From: Oscillospiraceae bacterium
GTDB taxonomy: Bacteria > Bacillota > Clostridia > Oscillospirales > Oscillospiraceae
Length of the DNA stretch: 64,000 nt
Assembly (NCBI GenBank): GCA_021202845.1
Contig: JAJQCF010000011.1
Span: forward strand, 1-64,000
Direction: 5' to 3'
Shown: one piece after another, positions 15,936 through 28,595 of the stretch
How the letters are laid out: the number at the start of each line of letters is the position of its first letter
Numbering within the stretch: the first letter of the stretch is position 1
Position numbers and translations under genes: made by a program
Notes under the pieces: model-generated
What the model was told of the DNA's origin: nothing
The model's input: only the letters and a program-made list of their open reading frames with translations
The model's database searches: none

Positions 15936-17174
15936 TTGAGCAACACAAAAGTAACTAAGAACAATGCGACCGCGTGTATTATAGTCCTTCTTCTCGCCAA
16001 CACCATAGCTTCCGGCGCAGAATGGACCAGCACCGTGCTGCAGACCATATCGGATGCGTTCCCCGACGCGCCCTACAGTGTCATCACGCTTGTAAACAAC
16101 GCGCCTAACCTCTGCGCTGTGTTCCTCTGCCTGTTCGCAGGTCTGACCGTCAACCGCCTTATCCCCCTCAAGGGCTTTATGCTGGTGGCAATGGCGTTCC
16201 ACTTTATCGGCGGCTCCTTGCCCGCGTTCCTCGGCAACAGCCTCTACTCTCTGCTGTTTGGCCGCTGCCTCTTCGGTGTAGGCTACGGCATTATGCAGGG
16301 CCTGAGCATTTCCATGGTTTACAAGCTCGTCACCAACGAAAAGACCAGAATCCACGCAATGGGCTGGACGCAGAGCGCGCAGTACGGCATAAACATCGTC
16401 GCCCAGCTGCTCGTCGGATATCTGGCACTCATTTCTTGGAACGCCGCGTTCTTCGCCTACCTCTGGGGCGTTATCCCCTTCATCGTCGTGGCAATCTTCT
16501 GCCCCAAGTTCCCGCTTGACAAGAACGACCCCGACCTCATTGCCCAGTCCGGCAGCGCCGAAGCCAGAGAGAGCATCGGCACCACGCTCAAGTCCTTCCC
16601 CGCCGTTGTGTGGATATTCTCCGTATTCATGGCGATGTACTTTGTACACTTCTACATCATGATTGTCAACGCCTCCCCGATTATCGTCGGCCGCGGCTAC
16701 GGCGACTCCGTCTCCGCAGGCTACGCGATGACCGTGTTCGGCATCGGCACAATCGTCGGCGGACTGCTCTTCGGCTTCATTGCCAAGGCGACAAAGCAGT
16801 GGCTGCACCTCATCGTATGTCTTATCATGGCCTCCGCGCTTCTTATCCTTAACTTCGCCACCACCTACGCCATGGTTGTCGTAGCACTGGCGGTCGGCTC
16901 CCTCGGAACCATGATGATTCCCGCAACAATGAGCGCTTACACGCCCTACATACCCGCACACCGCGTGTATCTGGCAACCGCAATCACTATGGCCTGCGTC
17001 AACTCCGGCGCATTCCTCTCCACGCCCTACATTTACCTTTTCGAGCTTCAGGGTCTCACCTCTACCGATGCGTTTGTTCCTTCTGCCATAATTCTGGTGG
17101 TTATGGGCATTCTCTCCGTATTCTTCAACAACTATGCGGCGAAGCATTATCCGGTAGTCAACATCGACAAATAA
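15936..17174 (+). CDS. MFS transporter, first of the molybdoenzyme operon
   Basis: This is a 412-residue protein with about 12 membrane segments of the major facilitator type. It starts at TTG, with TAGGAGGAG seven bases upstream. GRCLFGVGYGIMQGL near residue 108 is a family-like segment. It lies 25 bp before the molybdoenzyme large subunit, so it probably moves the enzyme's substrate or product. A second, distinct MFS gene closes the operon, and the pair could serve as importer and exporter. Confidence 0.88.
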   Translation: MSNTKVTKNNATACIIVLLLANTIASGAEWTSTVLQTISDAFPDAPYSVITLVNNAPNLCAVFLCLFAGLTVNRLIPLKGFMLVAMAFHFIGGSLPAFLGNSLYSLLFGRCLFGVGYGIMQGLSISMVYKLVTNEKTRIHAMGWTQSAQYGINIVAQLLVGYLALISWNAAFFAYLWGVIPFIVVAIFCPKFPLDKNDPDLIAQSGSAEARESIGTTLKSFPAVVWIFSVFMAMYFVHFYIMIVNASPIIVGRGYGDSVSAGYAMTVFGIGTIVGGLLFGFIAKATKQWLHLIVCLIMASALLILNFATTYAMVVVALAVGSLGTMMIPATMSAYTPYIPAHRVYLATAITMACVNSGAFLSTPYIYLFELQGLTSTDAFVPSAIILVVMGILSVFFNNYAAKHYPVVNIDK

Positions 17175-17199
17175 TCAATAAGTAATTGGGAGGTAACAG

Positions 17200-19893
17200 A
17201 TGGACCGAAAAGTCACAGATGTTAAAAACGGCTGGCGGACGTTCAAAACCGCCAGTCTGATGGGTCCGCACAGCGGCCCGCCCTGCTCCGTTGAATCCGA
17301 CAAGGAGCTGGGAAAAATAACCCGTATACGCCCATATAACTACAACGAGAACCAGCCCGTCTCCGAGCTGAACCCTTGGAAAATCGAAGGCCGCGGCATT
17401 AAATTCGAGCCGCCCGAGGTTTCCAAAATCTCTCCGATGTATCTGGCCTACAAGACCAGAGTTTACTCCAAAAACCGCGTTAAGTACCCCCTCAAGCGCG
17501 TTGACTGGGACCCCAACGGCGAGCGCCACCCCGAAAACCGCGGCAAGAGCAAGTATGTGCGCATTTCTTGGGAAGAGGCCACCGACATTGTAGCCTCCGA
17601 GCTCAAGCGCATGATTAACAAGTACGGCCCCGAAACGGTGCTTATCGAGGCGGATATGCACGGCGAAGGCAAGCACCTTGCGCCCAGCCACGGCTGCCCG
17701 AACCGCCTGATGTCTATGCTGGGCGGCTACACCGTGCAGATGCGCAACATAGACTCTTGGGAAGGCTGGAGCTGGGGCGCGCGCAACATTCACGGCTGCG
17801 AGCCCGTCGGCGAAATGATGCCCAACGCCAACCTCTATCAGGACATCATCGACAACGCGGACGCCTGCGCTTACTGGGCAGCCGACGCCGCTTCCACGGC
17901 AATGGGCTTCGACGGCCTCATGGCAATGCGTCTGGCCTACTATATGTCCGACGTGGGCATAAAGGCCATTTACGTTGACCCCGCGCTGAACTTCACCGCC
18001 GCCACCCACGCCGACAAGTGGATTCCCGTTCTGCCGAACACCGACGCCGCGCTGCAGCTGGGCATGATTTACGTCTGGCTGACCGAGGATTTGTACAACA
18101 AGGACTACGTCGCCACCCACTGCTACGGCTATCAGGCTTTCTTCGACTATGTTCTGGGCAAGGAGGACGGCATACCCAAAACTCCCGCTTGGGCGAGCGA
18201 GCGCTGCGGCGTCCCCGAGTGGACTATAAAGGCTTTCGCCCGTTACTGGGGCAAGCACACCGTTTCCACCATCATCGGCAACGGCGGTCCGACTATCCGC
18301 GGCCCCTACTGCCATGAGCCCGCGCGTCTGCAAATTGTCATGCTGGCAATGCAGGGTCTGGGCGGCCCCGGCGTGCATCAGGCGAAAATACTCGAATTTA
18401 ACCTCTTTTCCAACCAGTACCCGCTGCCCTATCAGGGCAAAGCGGCCCCCGAAATACCGCACTTCGCAGAAATCGTGCGTCCGCCGAACAGCCCCGACCA
18501 CCGCTACCGTCTCTGGCCGTTCCAAGCGGCAATTCCCAAGGTCAAGGAGCTGTGCGATACGCAGCCCACGCCGCCGCACCAGAGTATTCCCCGCTGTCTC
18601 GTTCACAACGCCATACTCAACGGCCACGTTGACTGGTGGGGCCTGCACTCCTTCTGCGGTCCTAAGGAAGAGCAGTGGGAGCACCACGAGTACCCCGCGC
18701 CGGGATACCCGAAGATTCACATGATTTGGTCTGACTCCCCCTGCAACGTCACTTGCTGGAACGACGGCTACAGCTTCGCCAAGGCTCTGCACACCGACGA
18801 GATTGAGTTCTTCTTGGTGCAGCACCCGTGGCTGGAGAACGACAGCACTATGGCCGACCTCATTCTGCCCGTCGCCACTCTGTTCGAGCTCAACGACATC
18901 GGCGATGACTCCGGCTCCGCCATCTACCAGTCCGTCTACCGCCAGCGCAAGTCCTGCGCTCCCGTGGGCGAATCTGTTTCCGACTTCGAGGTCGTAGCGC
19001 GCATTGCCAAGAAGATTGACCATGACCTGTACATGAAGTACACCGGCAACGAGGTCTCCGACGACGAGCTTATAGAGCTGTTCTGGCAGGCCTCCGGCGT
19101 CAACCACCTTGACGAGAAGGACGATTTCCACAAGAACGACATATTTGTCATTCCGACGGACTGCGAGACGAACGAAAAGGTCAAGCCCGGTCTGCGCGAG
19201 TTCTACGAAGACCCCGTGAACCATCCGCTCAAGACCCCGACCGGTCTGCTGGAGATTACCTCCACCAAGATTGCCGAGCACTTCCCCGACGACGACGAGC
19301 GCCCGCCCTACCCGAAGTGGATAGAGCACGGCGTCACCCACTCCGAGGGACTCAACAGCCCGCGCGCCAAGGACTACCCGCTGCTGTGTATGTCCAACCA
19401 CGGCCACTACCGCTTCCACGCGGAGTGCGACGACATCATCTGGAACCGCGAGTTCGACGCGATGAAGATTCGCGGCAAGGACGGCTACCAGTACGAGGCC
19501 GCATGGCTCAACCCCAAGACCGCTGCCGAGCGCGGCATTGTCCACGGCGACATTGTCAAGGTTTTCAACGAGCGCGGCACCGTTCTCTGCGGCGCTTACC
19601 TCACGGAAAAGCTCATACCCGGCGTGGTGTATGTTGACCACGGCGCCCGCTTCGACCCCATCGACCCCGAGTGCCTTGACCGCGGCGGCGCGATAAACCT
19701 GATTACACCGAATAACCTCAGCTCCAAGCACGCCACCGGCATGGTGGTCTCCGGCTTCCTCACCGAGGTGGCCAAGGTCACGGATGAAGAGATGGCGGAG
19801 TGGAAGCAGAAGTACCCCGAGGCGTTTGCCCGTCCCATAGACAATGCCTGCGGCGTCTGCCTTGACACTTGGCTTATCAAGGAGGAACAGTAA
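17200..19893 (+). CDS. Pyrogallol transhydroxylase / catechol dehydroxylase-type molybdoenzyme, large subunit
   Basis: This 897-residue bis-MGD molybdopterin oxidoreductase is of the branch that includes Pelobacter pyrogallol-phloroglucinol transhydroxylase (about 875 residues) and gut catechol dehydroxylases. It has no N-terminal [4Fe-4S] Cys motif and no Tat signal, so it should be cytoplasmic. The NIDSWEGWSWG segment (about 183-193) corresponds to the Asp-Ser pair in which Ser binds Mo in the Pelobacter enzyme; this alignment is from memory. C-terminal MGD-binding residues lie around HGHYRFHAECDD. Three bases separate it from the small subunit. The expected chemistry is hydroxyl transfer or reductive dehydroxylation on a polyphenol ring. 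The exact substrate is unknown. Confidence 0.85.
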   Translation: MDRKVTDVKNGWRTFKTASLMGPHSGPPCSVESDKELGKITRIRPYNYNENQPVSELNPWKIEGRGIKFEPPEVSKISPMYLAYKTRVYSKNRVKYPLKRVDWDPNGERHPENRGKSKYVRISWEEATDIVASELKRMINKYGPETVLIEADMHGEGKHLAPSHGCPNRLMSMLGGYTVQMRNIDSWEGWSWGARNIHGCEPVGEMMPNANLYQDIIDNADACAYWAADAASTAMGFDGLMAMRLAYYMSDVGIKAIYVDPALNFTAATHADKWIPVLPNTDAALQLGMIYVWLTEDLYNKDYVATHCYGYQAFFDYVLGKEDGIPKTPAWASERCGVPEWTIKAFARYWGKHTVSTIIGNGGPTIRGPYCHEPARLQIVMLAMQGLGGPGVHQAKILEFNLFSNQYPLPYQGKAAPEIPHFAEIVRPPNSPDHRYRLWPFQAAIPKVKELCDTQPTPPHQSIPRCLVHNAILNGHVDWWGLHSFCGPKEEQWEHHEYPAPGYPKIHMIWSDSPCNVTCWNDGYSFAKALHTDEIEFFLVQHPWLENDSTMADLILPVATLFELNDIGDDSGSAIYQSVYRQRKSCAPVGESVSDFEVVARIAKKIDHDLYMKYTGNEVSDDELIELFWQASGVNHLDEKDDFHKNDIFVIPTDCETNEKVKPGLREFYEDPVNHPLKTPTGLLEITSTKIAEHFPDDDERPPYPKWIEHGVTHSEGLNSPRAKDYPLLCMSNHGHYRFHAECDDIIWNREFDAMKIRGKDGYQYEAAWLNPKTAAERGIVHGDIVKVFNERGTVLCGAYLTEKLIPGVVYVDHGARFDPIDPECLDRGGAINLITPNNLSSKHATGMVVSGFLTEVAKVTDEEMAEWKQKYPEAFARPIDNACGVCLDTWLIKEEQ

Positions 19894-19896
19894 ACT

Positions 19897-20769
19897 ATGG
19901 CTAAAGTATTTTTGATTGATGTTGCGCTCTGCACCGGCTGCGACAACTGCCAGCTGGCCTGCAAAGACGAACACGTTGGCAACGACTGGAGCCCCATAGC
20001 CAAGCCCCAGCCGGAAATAGGCCAGTTCTGGATTAAGAAGAACGAAGAGGTCTGCGGCACCGTGCCCAAGGTGAAGGTCAACTATATGCCCACCCTGTGC
20101 AACCACTGCGAAAACCCCGCCTGCGTGGCGGCGGCTAAGGACGGCGCGGTCTACCAGCGTGAGGACGGTCTTGTCATTATCGACCCCGAAAAGGCCGCCG
20201 GACAAAAGCAGATTGCCGAGGCCTGCCCCTACGGAGCTATCTACTGGAACGAAGAGCTGGATATTCCGCAGAAGTGTACCGGCTGCGCCCACCTGCTGGA
20301 CAACGGTTATTCCGTGCCCCGCTGCGTGGAGGTCTGCCCCACCGACGCCATACGCTTTGGCGAGGAAGAGGATTTGGCCGAGGATTTGCTGGGCACAGAA
20401 GTCCTCAAGCCGGAAACCGGCTGCAAGCCCAGAGTGCATTACCGCAATCTCCCCGGCAAGTTCATTGCCGGCACGGTCTACGACCCCGAGGAAAAGGAAT
20501 GTCTTATCGGCGCGAAGGTTCGCCTGCAAATAGGCGGCAAGCGCTACTCCACCTTCACTGACGATTTCGGCGACTTCTGGTTCAAGGACTTGGCCATAGG
20601 CAAGCACAATATCTACATAGATATGCCCGGCTACGCCACCTATGTGCAAAAGGACATCTTCACTAAGGAGTGCATAAACTTGGGCGATATACCCATGCGC
20701 AAGCTCACCGCGGAAGAGATGAAAGACAAGTTTACCACCGGCGAAAAGAAGCTGGAGTGGATTCCGTAA
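19897..20769 (+). CDS. Molybdoenzyme small subunit: ferredoxin plus transthyretin-like domain
   Basis: This is a 290-residue protein. Residues 1-185 are a DmsB/NrfC-like ferredoxin module with Cys-rich clusters (first at Cys12, 15, 18, 22; later CNHCENPAC and CTGCAHLL). Residues about 195-275 form a transthyretin/carboxypeptidase-regulatory-like beta domain (GTVYDPEEKECLIGAKV onward). The Pelobacter transhydroxylase small subunit has this same two-part layout. It carries electrons to or from the large subunit. No membrane anchor follows, so electrons must come from a soluble donor or cycle internally. Confidence 0.87.
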   Translation: MAKVFLIDVALCTGCDNCQLACKDEHVGNDWSPIAKPQPEIGQFWIKKNEEVCGTVPKVKVNYMPTLCNHCENPACVAAAKDGAVYQREDGLVIIDPEKAAGQKQIAEACPYGAIYWNEELDIPQKCTGCAHLLDNGYSVPRCVEVCPTDAIRFGEEEDLAEDLLGTEVLKPETGCKPRVHYRNLPGKFIAGTVYDPEEKECLIGAKVRLQIGGKRYSTFTDDFGDFWFKDLAIGKHNIYIDMPGYATYVQKDIFTKECINLGDIPMRKLTAEEMKDKFTTGEKKLEWIP

Positions 20770-20859
20770 ATATCTATCACCCCCTATAACCCCAAAATTG
20801 CCGGAGGTCTATTCCAGCCTCCGGCAAATCTATAAAGTTTATAAAGGAGGCAGCGCTGC

Positions 20860-22080
20860 TTGAAAGAAAACGAGCTTATCCGAAAACGCAGCAAAGCTAA
20901 GTCGGTAATTCTGTTTATCACATTCTCCATCGGCTTTGCGGTATCGAATTTTTCACAGTACCAATTCTCTCCGCTGGCGTCGGAGATAATGGAGCTTTAC
21001 GGGCTGAGTCAGGTCAGCTACAACGCCCTGTTCACCGCGCCTATGGTTCCCGCCATACTCTTCGGCATACTCAGCGGTGTGCTGGTTGATAGATATGGCT
21101 ACAAGCCCGTGCTGGGCGTCGCCATAACGCTGACGCTCATCGGCGCGTGGCTGAGAGTGCTTATTCCCAGCCATATGCTCATGTTCGCGGCCATGTTCCT
21201 TGTCGGCTTTGCCGGCGACCTCTTTATGGCCAATGCGGCCAAAGTGCTCGCTCTGCTGTTCGGGCCGGAAAAGGTCAGTGTGCTGGCGGGCTTGGTGATG
21301 TCAATTTCCACCTGCGGGCTGGTGCTCGTAATGTCCACCACCTCGCTCATGCCCTCTATGGTTTCCGCATTTATTTTAGCCGCAGTCATAGCTTCCGTGG
21401 GCTTTGTGCTCTGGTTCACTATGATGCCGAAAATTAAGCCTCAGCAAAAGCCCCGCGAGGTCACAACGCCCAATGATAACAAGAGCGGCGCGCTGAAGGC
21501 TGTTCTGGGCAATAAAAATGTCTGGTTCGCCGGAGTTGTGGCTTTCTGCGCCTGCGGAGCCATGTCCGGCACCGGCTCCACGGTTCCCGCCGCGTTGATG
21601 CAGGAGCGCGGAATCAGCTCCGAAATGGCCGGAGTTGTTGCCTCTATGATGATGGTCGGCAACCTCCTCGGCAGCACGTTCACCCCCACCATTGCCAACA
21701 AAACCGGCAAGTTCCGCGCCACGCTGATGATTTGCGGCGCGCTCAGCGCCTTGGGCTGCGCCTTTGCGTGGCTCGCGCCCGAGGGTATTGCGCTCTACGC
21801 CGCCATGCTCGTGCTCGGCTTTGCAATGGGCAGCGGCATGGCCTCGTGCATGGGCATCGCCGTGCGCATACGCGGCATAGGCACGGAGTACGCCGGAACC
21901 GCGGGCGGCATGGTGACAACGCTCCAGCTCCTCGGCGGCGTGGTGCTCCCAACCTACATTGCCTCGACGATAGCCGGAGGCAACTACTATGTCTACTTCG
22001 GCATAATCGGCGCTTTCTCGCTGCTGTGGGTTATCTGTATGTTCCTGCTGCCGAAATATCTGGATGTCAAATCCGCGTGA
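20860..22080 (+). CDS. MFS transporter, second of the molybdoenzyme operon
   Basis: This is a 406-residue, 12-segment major facilitator protein with the motif VDRYGYKP after segment 2, close to the MFS signature DRxGxKx. It starts at TTG after AAAGGAGG and lies 90 bp after the small subunit. It is unlike the first MFS protein of the operon, so the two probably carry different compounds, for example substrate in and ring-modified product out. Confidence 0.88.
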   Translation: MKENELIRKRSKAKSVILFITFSIGFAVSNFSQYQFSPLASEIMELYGLSQVSYNALFTAPMVPAILFGILSGVLVDRYGYKPVLGVAITLTLIGAWLRVLIPSHMLMFAAMFLVGFAGDLFMANAAKVLALLFGPEKVSVLAGLVMSISTCGLVLVMSTTSLMPSMVSAFILAAVIASVGFVLWFTMMPKIKPQQKPREVTTPNDNKSGALKAVLGNKNVWFAGVVAFCACGAMSGTGSTVPAALMQERGISSEMAGVVASMMMVGNLLGSTFTPTIANKTGKFRATLMICGALSALGCAFAWLAPEGIALYAAMLVLGFAMGSGMASCMGIAVRIRGIGTEYAGTAGGMVTTLQLLGGVVLPTYIASTIAGGNYYVYFGIIGAFSLLWVICMFLLPKYLDVKSA

Positions 22081-22086
22081 AGCGCA

Positions 22087-22599
22087 ATGGCAGGCAAATT
22101 TCTTTTTCGTAGCATCGACGAGCAGGAAAACTGCATGGAAGTCATTGCGCAAAACTTCCGTGATGCGCTGACGCAAAGCGGCCGCAGTTACGAGCCGCGG
22201 ATTGTCAAGTGCATCTCGCTCGCCCAGCAGCCGAGCGACAAATACATCTGTGTCTCGGCCTTTGACAACGAGGTTTTGATTTTTAAGCACTCGCCGTCGA
22301 ATCCTCACTACGTCGAGTATCCCGCATTTGTCCATAAGCATCTAATGCTTGCCAACCTCCGATGGGTGAGCACGCAGCACGGCAGCAGCGCCATGTACTC
22401 CCTGCCGCTGAGCTGCTTCCCCGATTTGCGCAGCGCTCCCTCAGCCGCAGAGAACATACTCAGCGACGCCATGTCGTTTTTCAACTTCGGCTTCTGCCAA
22501 GAGTACATCCACTGCCGCATAGAGAGCCACTGCCTAATCACCGACCCCGCAATTCTCTCCCACTGCGCATACAGAGCAGGAAGTGAGCACCGAAAATAA
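22087..22599 (+). CDS. Hypothetical protein at the end of the island operon
   Basis: This is a 170-residue soluble protein with eight cysteines and many His and aromatic residues. It begins 6 bp after the MFS stop, so translation is probably coupled. A second possible start is Met17 at 22135, with AGGAAAA upstream. I recognise no domain. Position in the molybdoenzyme operon suggests an accessory role such as sensing, metal handling or a ring-processing step. Confidence 0.6.
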   Translation: MAGKFLFRSIDEQENCMEVIAQNFRDALTQSGRSYEPRIVKCISLAQQPSDKYICVSAFDNEVLIFKHSPSNPHYVEYPAFVHKHLMLANLRWVSTQHGSSAMYSLPLSCFPDLRSAPSAAENILSDAMSFFNFGFCQEYIHCRIESHCLITDPAILSHCAYRAGSEHRK

Positions 22600-22602
22600 A
22601 AA

Positions 22603-22650
22603 CTCGCCGTTCCCCATCAGCCTACAAAGGCTGCAAAAGGGAGCGGCGAA
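22603..22650. terminator. Terminator hairpin between the island operon and guaA
   Basis: A 12-bp imperfect outer stem (22603-22614 and 22639-22650) encloses AGCC/GGCT. On the minus strand it is followed by GTTTTTATTTT, so it terminates guaA. It may also stop the converging island operon. Confidence 0.7.
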
Positions 22651-22685
22651 TATTTGGTGTTGGAGGGATTCAATAACAAAAAGGC

Positions 22686-22735
22686 TAATATGGATATTCT
22701 GTAAAATAGTTAAAATTATTCCCACTCAATCGTTG
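22686..22735. repeat. Right att-like repeat at the guaA 3' end
   Basis: The last codons of guaA and the following 30 bases are the intact partner of the repeat at 10864-10920. Shared cores are TAATATGGATATT and ATTCCCACTC in direct orientation. Confidence 0.7.
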
Positions 22736-24257
22736 CCGGGGGTTTGCTTGTTATGTCGTACACTATCCTGTTTATATGCGGGACCTCGTTGACTATGCGG
22801 GTGCTTACGCGGTCTAAGGTGGGGTAGGGTATGCGGGTCCAGTCGGCGGTCATGAAGTCGCTGGTGGTCACCGAGCGCAGCGCCAGCGTGTAGTCGTAGG
22901 TGCGGCTGTCGCCTTGGACGCCTACGGAGCGCATGTTCGTCAGCACGGCGAAATACTGGCTCATCTCGCCTTCGAGTCCGGCCTTGGCTATCTCGTCGCG
23001 GAAGATGTAGTCCGCCTCGCGCAGCAAATCGAGCTTCTCCTTTGTTATATCGCCGATGACCCTTATCGCAAGACCCGGGCCGGGGAAGGGCTGGCGGTTG
23101 ACGAGGTAGTCGGGCAGACCCAGCTCGCGGCCGAGGCTGCGCACCTCGTCCTTGAAAAGCAGGCGCAGCGGCTCTATTATCTCGCGGAAATCGACAAAGT
23201 CGGGCAAGCCGCCGACGTTGTGGTGGCTCTTGATAGTGGCGGCGCTGCCGAGGCCGGACTCAATCACGTCGGGATAAATCGTACCCTGCGCGAGATAGTC
23301 CACGCGGCCTATCTTCTTGCCCTCTTCCTCGAACACGCGGATGAACTCTTCGCCTATTATCTTGCGCTTGCGTTCCGGCTCGGTCACGCCGGCGAGTCGG
23401 GCGAGGAAGCGCTTTTCCGCGTCCACGCGCACGAAGTTTATGTCCCACGGCGCGAACGCCGCTTCCACCTCGTCGCCCTCGTCCTTGCGCATGAGGCCAT
23501 GGTCAACGAAAACGCAGGTGAGCTGGCTGCCGACGGCCTCCGCCAGCAGCGCCGCCGCCACGGAGGAGTCCACGCCGCCGCTGAGCGCCAGCAGCACCTT
23601 GCCGGAGCCGACCTTAGCGCGGATTGCGGCCACGGACTCCTTCATAAAGTCGCCCATTGTCCAGTCGCCCACAGCGCCGCAGACGCCGTAGAGGAAGTTG
23701 CGTATCATGGCAAGGCCGTTTTCCGTGTGGTTGACCTCGGGATGGAACTGCACGCCGTAAAAGCCGCGCTCCTCGTCGCATATGGCGACATTGGGGCAGG
23801 CCGCGCTGTGGGCGGCAAGAGTGAAGCCCGCGGGTATGCGCGCCATGTAGTCGCCGTGGCTCATCCAAGATATGCCCTCGCTCGGCAGACCGGCAAAAAG
23901 GCGGCAGCTCGTATCATAAAACGTCTCCGTCTTGCCGTACTCGCGCGCGGAGTCGTCCTGCGCCGGAGTGACAAGCCCGCCCAGCCCCTGAGCCAAGAGC
24001 TGGCAGCCGTAGCAGATGCCCAGAATGGGCACGCCGAGCGTGAAAATTTCGGGGTCAATATGCGGCGCGGCGGGGTCATAGACGCTGTTGGGGCCGCCGG
24101 TGAAGATAATTCCAATCGGCGACCACGCGCGTATTTCGTCAAGCGTCATGGTGTAGGGCTTGACCTCGCAGTATACGCTGCACTCGCGCACGCGGCGGGC
24201 GATAAGCTGGTTGTACTGTCCGCCGAAGTCCAGCACGAGGACTTTTTGGTTTGGCAT
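22716..24257 (-). CDS. guaA: GMP synthase (glutamine-hydrolysing)
   Basis: This is a 513-residue protein of normal length. It has an N-terminal class I glutamine amidotransferase with nucleophile in GICYGCQLL (about Cys80), then an ATP-pyrophosphatase loop LSGGVDSS (about 226-233) and a C-terminal dimerisation domain ending in the conserved TIEWE. It converts XMP to GMP. It is last in the ilvE-ANTAR-pyrG-nadE-purA-guaA run, 44 bp after purA. Its intact 3' end forms the right edge of the putative island. Confidence 0.97.
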   Translation of the reverse strand: MPNQKVLVLDFGGQYNQLIARRVRECSVYCEVKPYTMTLDEIRAWSPIGIIFTGGPNSVYDPAAPHIDPEIFTLGVPILGICYGCQLLAQGLGGLVTPAQDDSAREYGKTETFYDTSCRLFAGLPSEGISWMSHGDYMARIPAGFTLAAHSAACPNVAICDEERGFYGVQFHPEVNHTENGLAMIRNFLYGVCGAVGDWTMGDFMKESVAAIRAKVGSGKVLLALSGGVDSSVAAALLAEAVGSQLTCVFVDHGLMRKDEGDEVEAAFAPWDINFVRVDAEKRFLARLAGVTEPERKRKIIGEEFIRVFEEEGKKIGRVDYLAQGTIYPDVIESGLGSAATIKSHHNVGGLPDFVDFREIIEPLRLLFKDEVRSLGRELGLPDYLVNRQPFPGPGLAIRVIGDITKEKLDLLREADYIFRDEIAKAGLEGEMSQYFAVLTNMRSVGVQGDSRTYDYTLALRSVTTSDFMTADWTRIPYPTLDRVSTRIVNEVPHINRIVYDITSKPPATIEWE

Positions 24258-24301
24258 ACTTTGTACCTCTCTCTATGCAGGAAATTGCCGCCGGGGGTTA
24301 A

Positions 24302-25576
24302 TCAGAACATTTCGATGTAGGCGTCCCGCTCCGCGCCGACGGACACGTACTTTATCGGGCAGCCGACGGCGCGCTCGATATAGCGAATATAGTCCAGCGC
24401 CGCCTTGGGCAAATCCTCAGCGCGGCGGCAGCCGGAGATGTCGCAGCGGAAGCCGTCGAAGTATTCATAGACGGGCTTGGCGCGGTTGAGCTCCTCGCCG
24501 GAGGGGAAGCGGTCTATGCGCTTGCCGTCCAGCTCGTAGGCGGTGCAGACGGGTATTTTGTCGTAGATGCTCAGCACGTCCAGCTTCGTCAGCGCGATGC
24601 AGGTGCAGCTTTGAATTTTCGCGCCGTAGCGGGAGGCGGGAACGTCGAAGCCGCCTACGCGGCGGGGGCGTCCCGTGGCCGCGCCGTACTCGCCGCCGGC
24701 GGCACGCAGCGTCTCGGCCTCCTCGCCGAACATCTCGCAGGTGAAGGGGCCTTCGCCGACGCAGCTGGAGTAGGCCTTCATAATGCCGATGCTCTCGTCA
24801 AGGTGCAGGTGCGGCACGCCCGCGCCGATGGGGGCGTAGGCGGATATGGTGGTGGAGGCGCTGGTGTAGGGATAGATGCCGAAGTCTATGTCGCGCAGAG
24901 CGCCCAGCTGTGCCTCGAACATCACGGAACGTCCGGCCTTGACAGCGGCGTCGATATACTCCGTGGTGTCGCAGATGTAGTCGGCGAACGGCAGGCCGAA
25001 GTCGGCCAGCCACTTGAGCATTTTGTCCGCGTCCACGCTCTCCGCTCCGTAGCCGCCCGCGACGGTGAGGTTTTTCCACTCCACAATGTCGCGCACGCGC
25101 TGCTCTATAGCGTCAAGGTGCAGAAGGTCGCCCATGCGCAGGGCTTTTTTCATATACTTGTCGGCGTATACGGGGGATATTCCGCGCCGTGTGGAACCGA
25201 ACTTTTTGTCGCCCAGCCTGTCCTCCTCCAGACCGTCCAGCAGCGGGTGGTAGGGCATACAGATTGTGGCGCGCTCGCTGATTTTGAGGTTGTCCGGCGT
25301 GATGACTATGCCGCCGGCGCGCAGACGCGCGACCTCATTGAACAGGTGCTCCAAGTCTATGACCATGCCCGGCCCCATGATGTTCACCGTTGTCGGGCGC
25401 AGTATGCCGGAGGGCATGAGGTTCAGGATAAACTTGCCCCTGTCGTTCACAACGGTGTGACCGGCGTTGTTGCCGCCCTGATAGCGGATTACCAAGTCAT
25501 ATTTTTCGGAGAGCAAATCCACCATGCGGCCCTTGCCCTCGTCACCCCAGTTTGTCCCGACTATTGCTGTCAGCAT
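24302..25576 (-). CDS. purA: Adenylosuccinate synthetase
   Basis: This is a 424-residue protein with the GTP-binding start GDEGKG (about 11-16), NNAGHT (about 36-41), the IMP-binding region and TRRGISP. It joins IMP and aspartate using GTP, the first step from IMP to AMP. It sits next to guaA, so both branches from IMP are in one operon, and it lies 24 bp after nadE. Its length and motifs are normal. Confidence 0.97.
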   Translation of the reverse strand: MLTAIVGTNWGDEGKGRMVDLLSEKYDLVIRYQGGNNAGHTVVNDRGKFILNLMPSGILRPTTVNIMGPGMVIDLEHLFNEVARLRAGGIVITPDNLKISERATICMPYHPLLDGLEEDRLGDKKFGSTRRGISPVYADKYMKKALRMGDLLHLDAIEQRVRDIVEWKNLTVAGGYGAESVDADKMLKWLADFGLPFADYICDTTEYIDAAVKAGRSVMFEAQLGALRDIDFGIYPYTSASTTISAYAPIGAGVPHLHLDESIGIMKAYSSCVGEGPFTCEMFGEEAETLRAAGGEYGAATGRPRRVGGFDVPASRYGAKIQSCTCIALTKLDVLSIYDKIPVCTAYELDGKRIDRFPSGEELNRAKPVYEYFDGFRCDISGCRRAEDLPKAALDYIRYIERAVGCPIKYVSVGAERDAYIEMF

Positions 25577-25600
25577 TGCTGAAAACCTCCTTTTGCCGCG

Positions 25601-28534
<2,934 letters not shown>

Positions 28535-28595
28535 GCTAAGTTACACCTCTCAGTTTTTCGCGCTCGGCGGCGCGGAGGGACGTGCGCGCGGGCGT

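Noticed and set aside
17200..17300. Tat signal peptide on the molybdoenzyme
   Set aside because: There is no twin-arginine motif followed by a hydrophobic stretch at the N-terminus.
17158..20649. A 1163-codon open frame on the minus strand
   Set aside because: It is antisense to the molybdoenzyme subunits, whose cofactor motifs are clear. The frame is a codon-bias shadow.
10864..22735. Integrase or transposase inside the island
   Set aside because: All larger frames were assigned to other families; no tyrosine or serine recombinase motif was seen.
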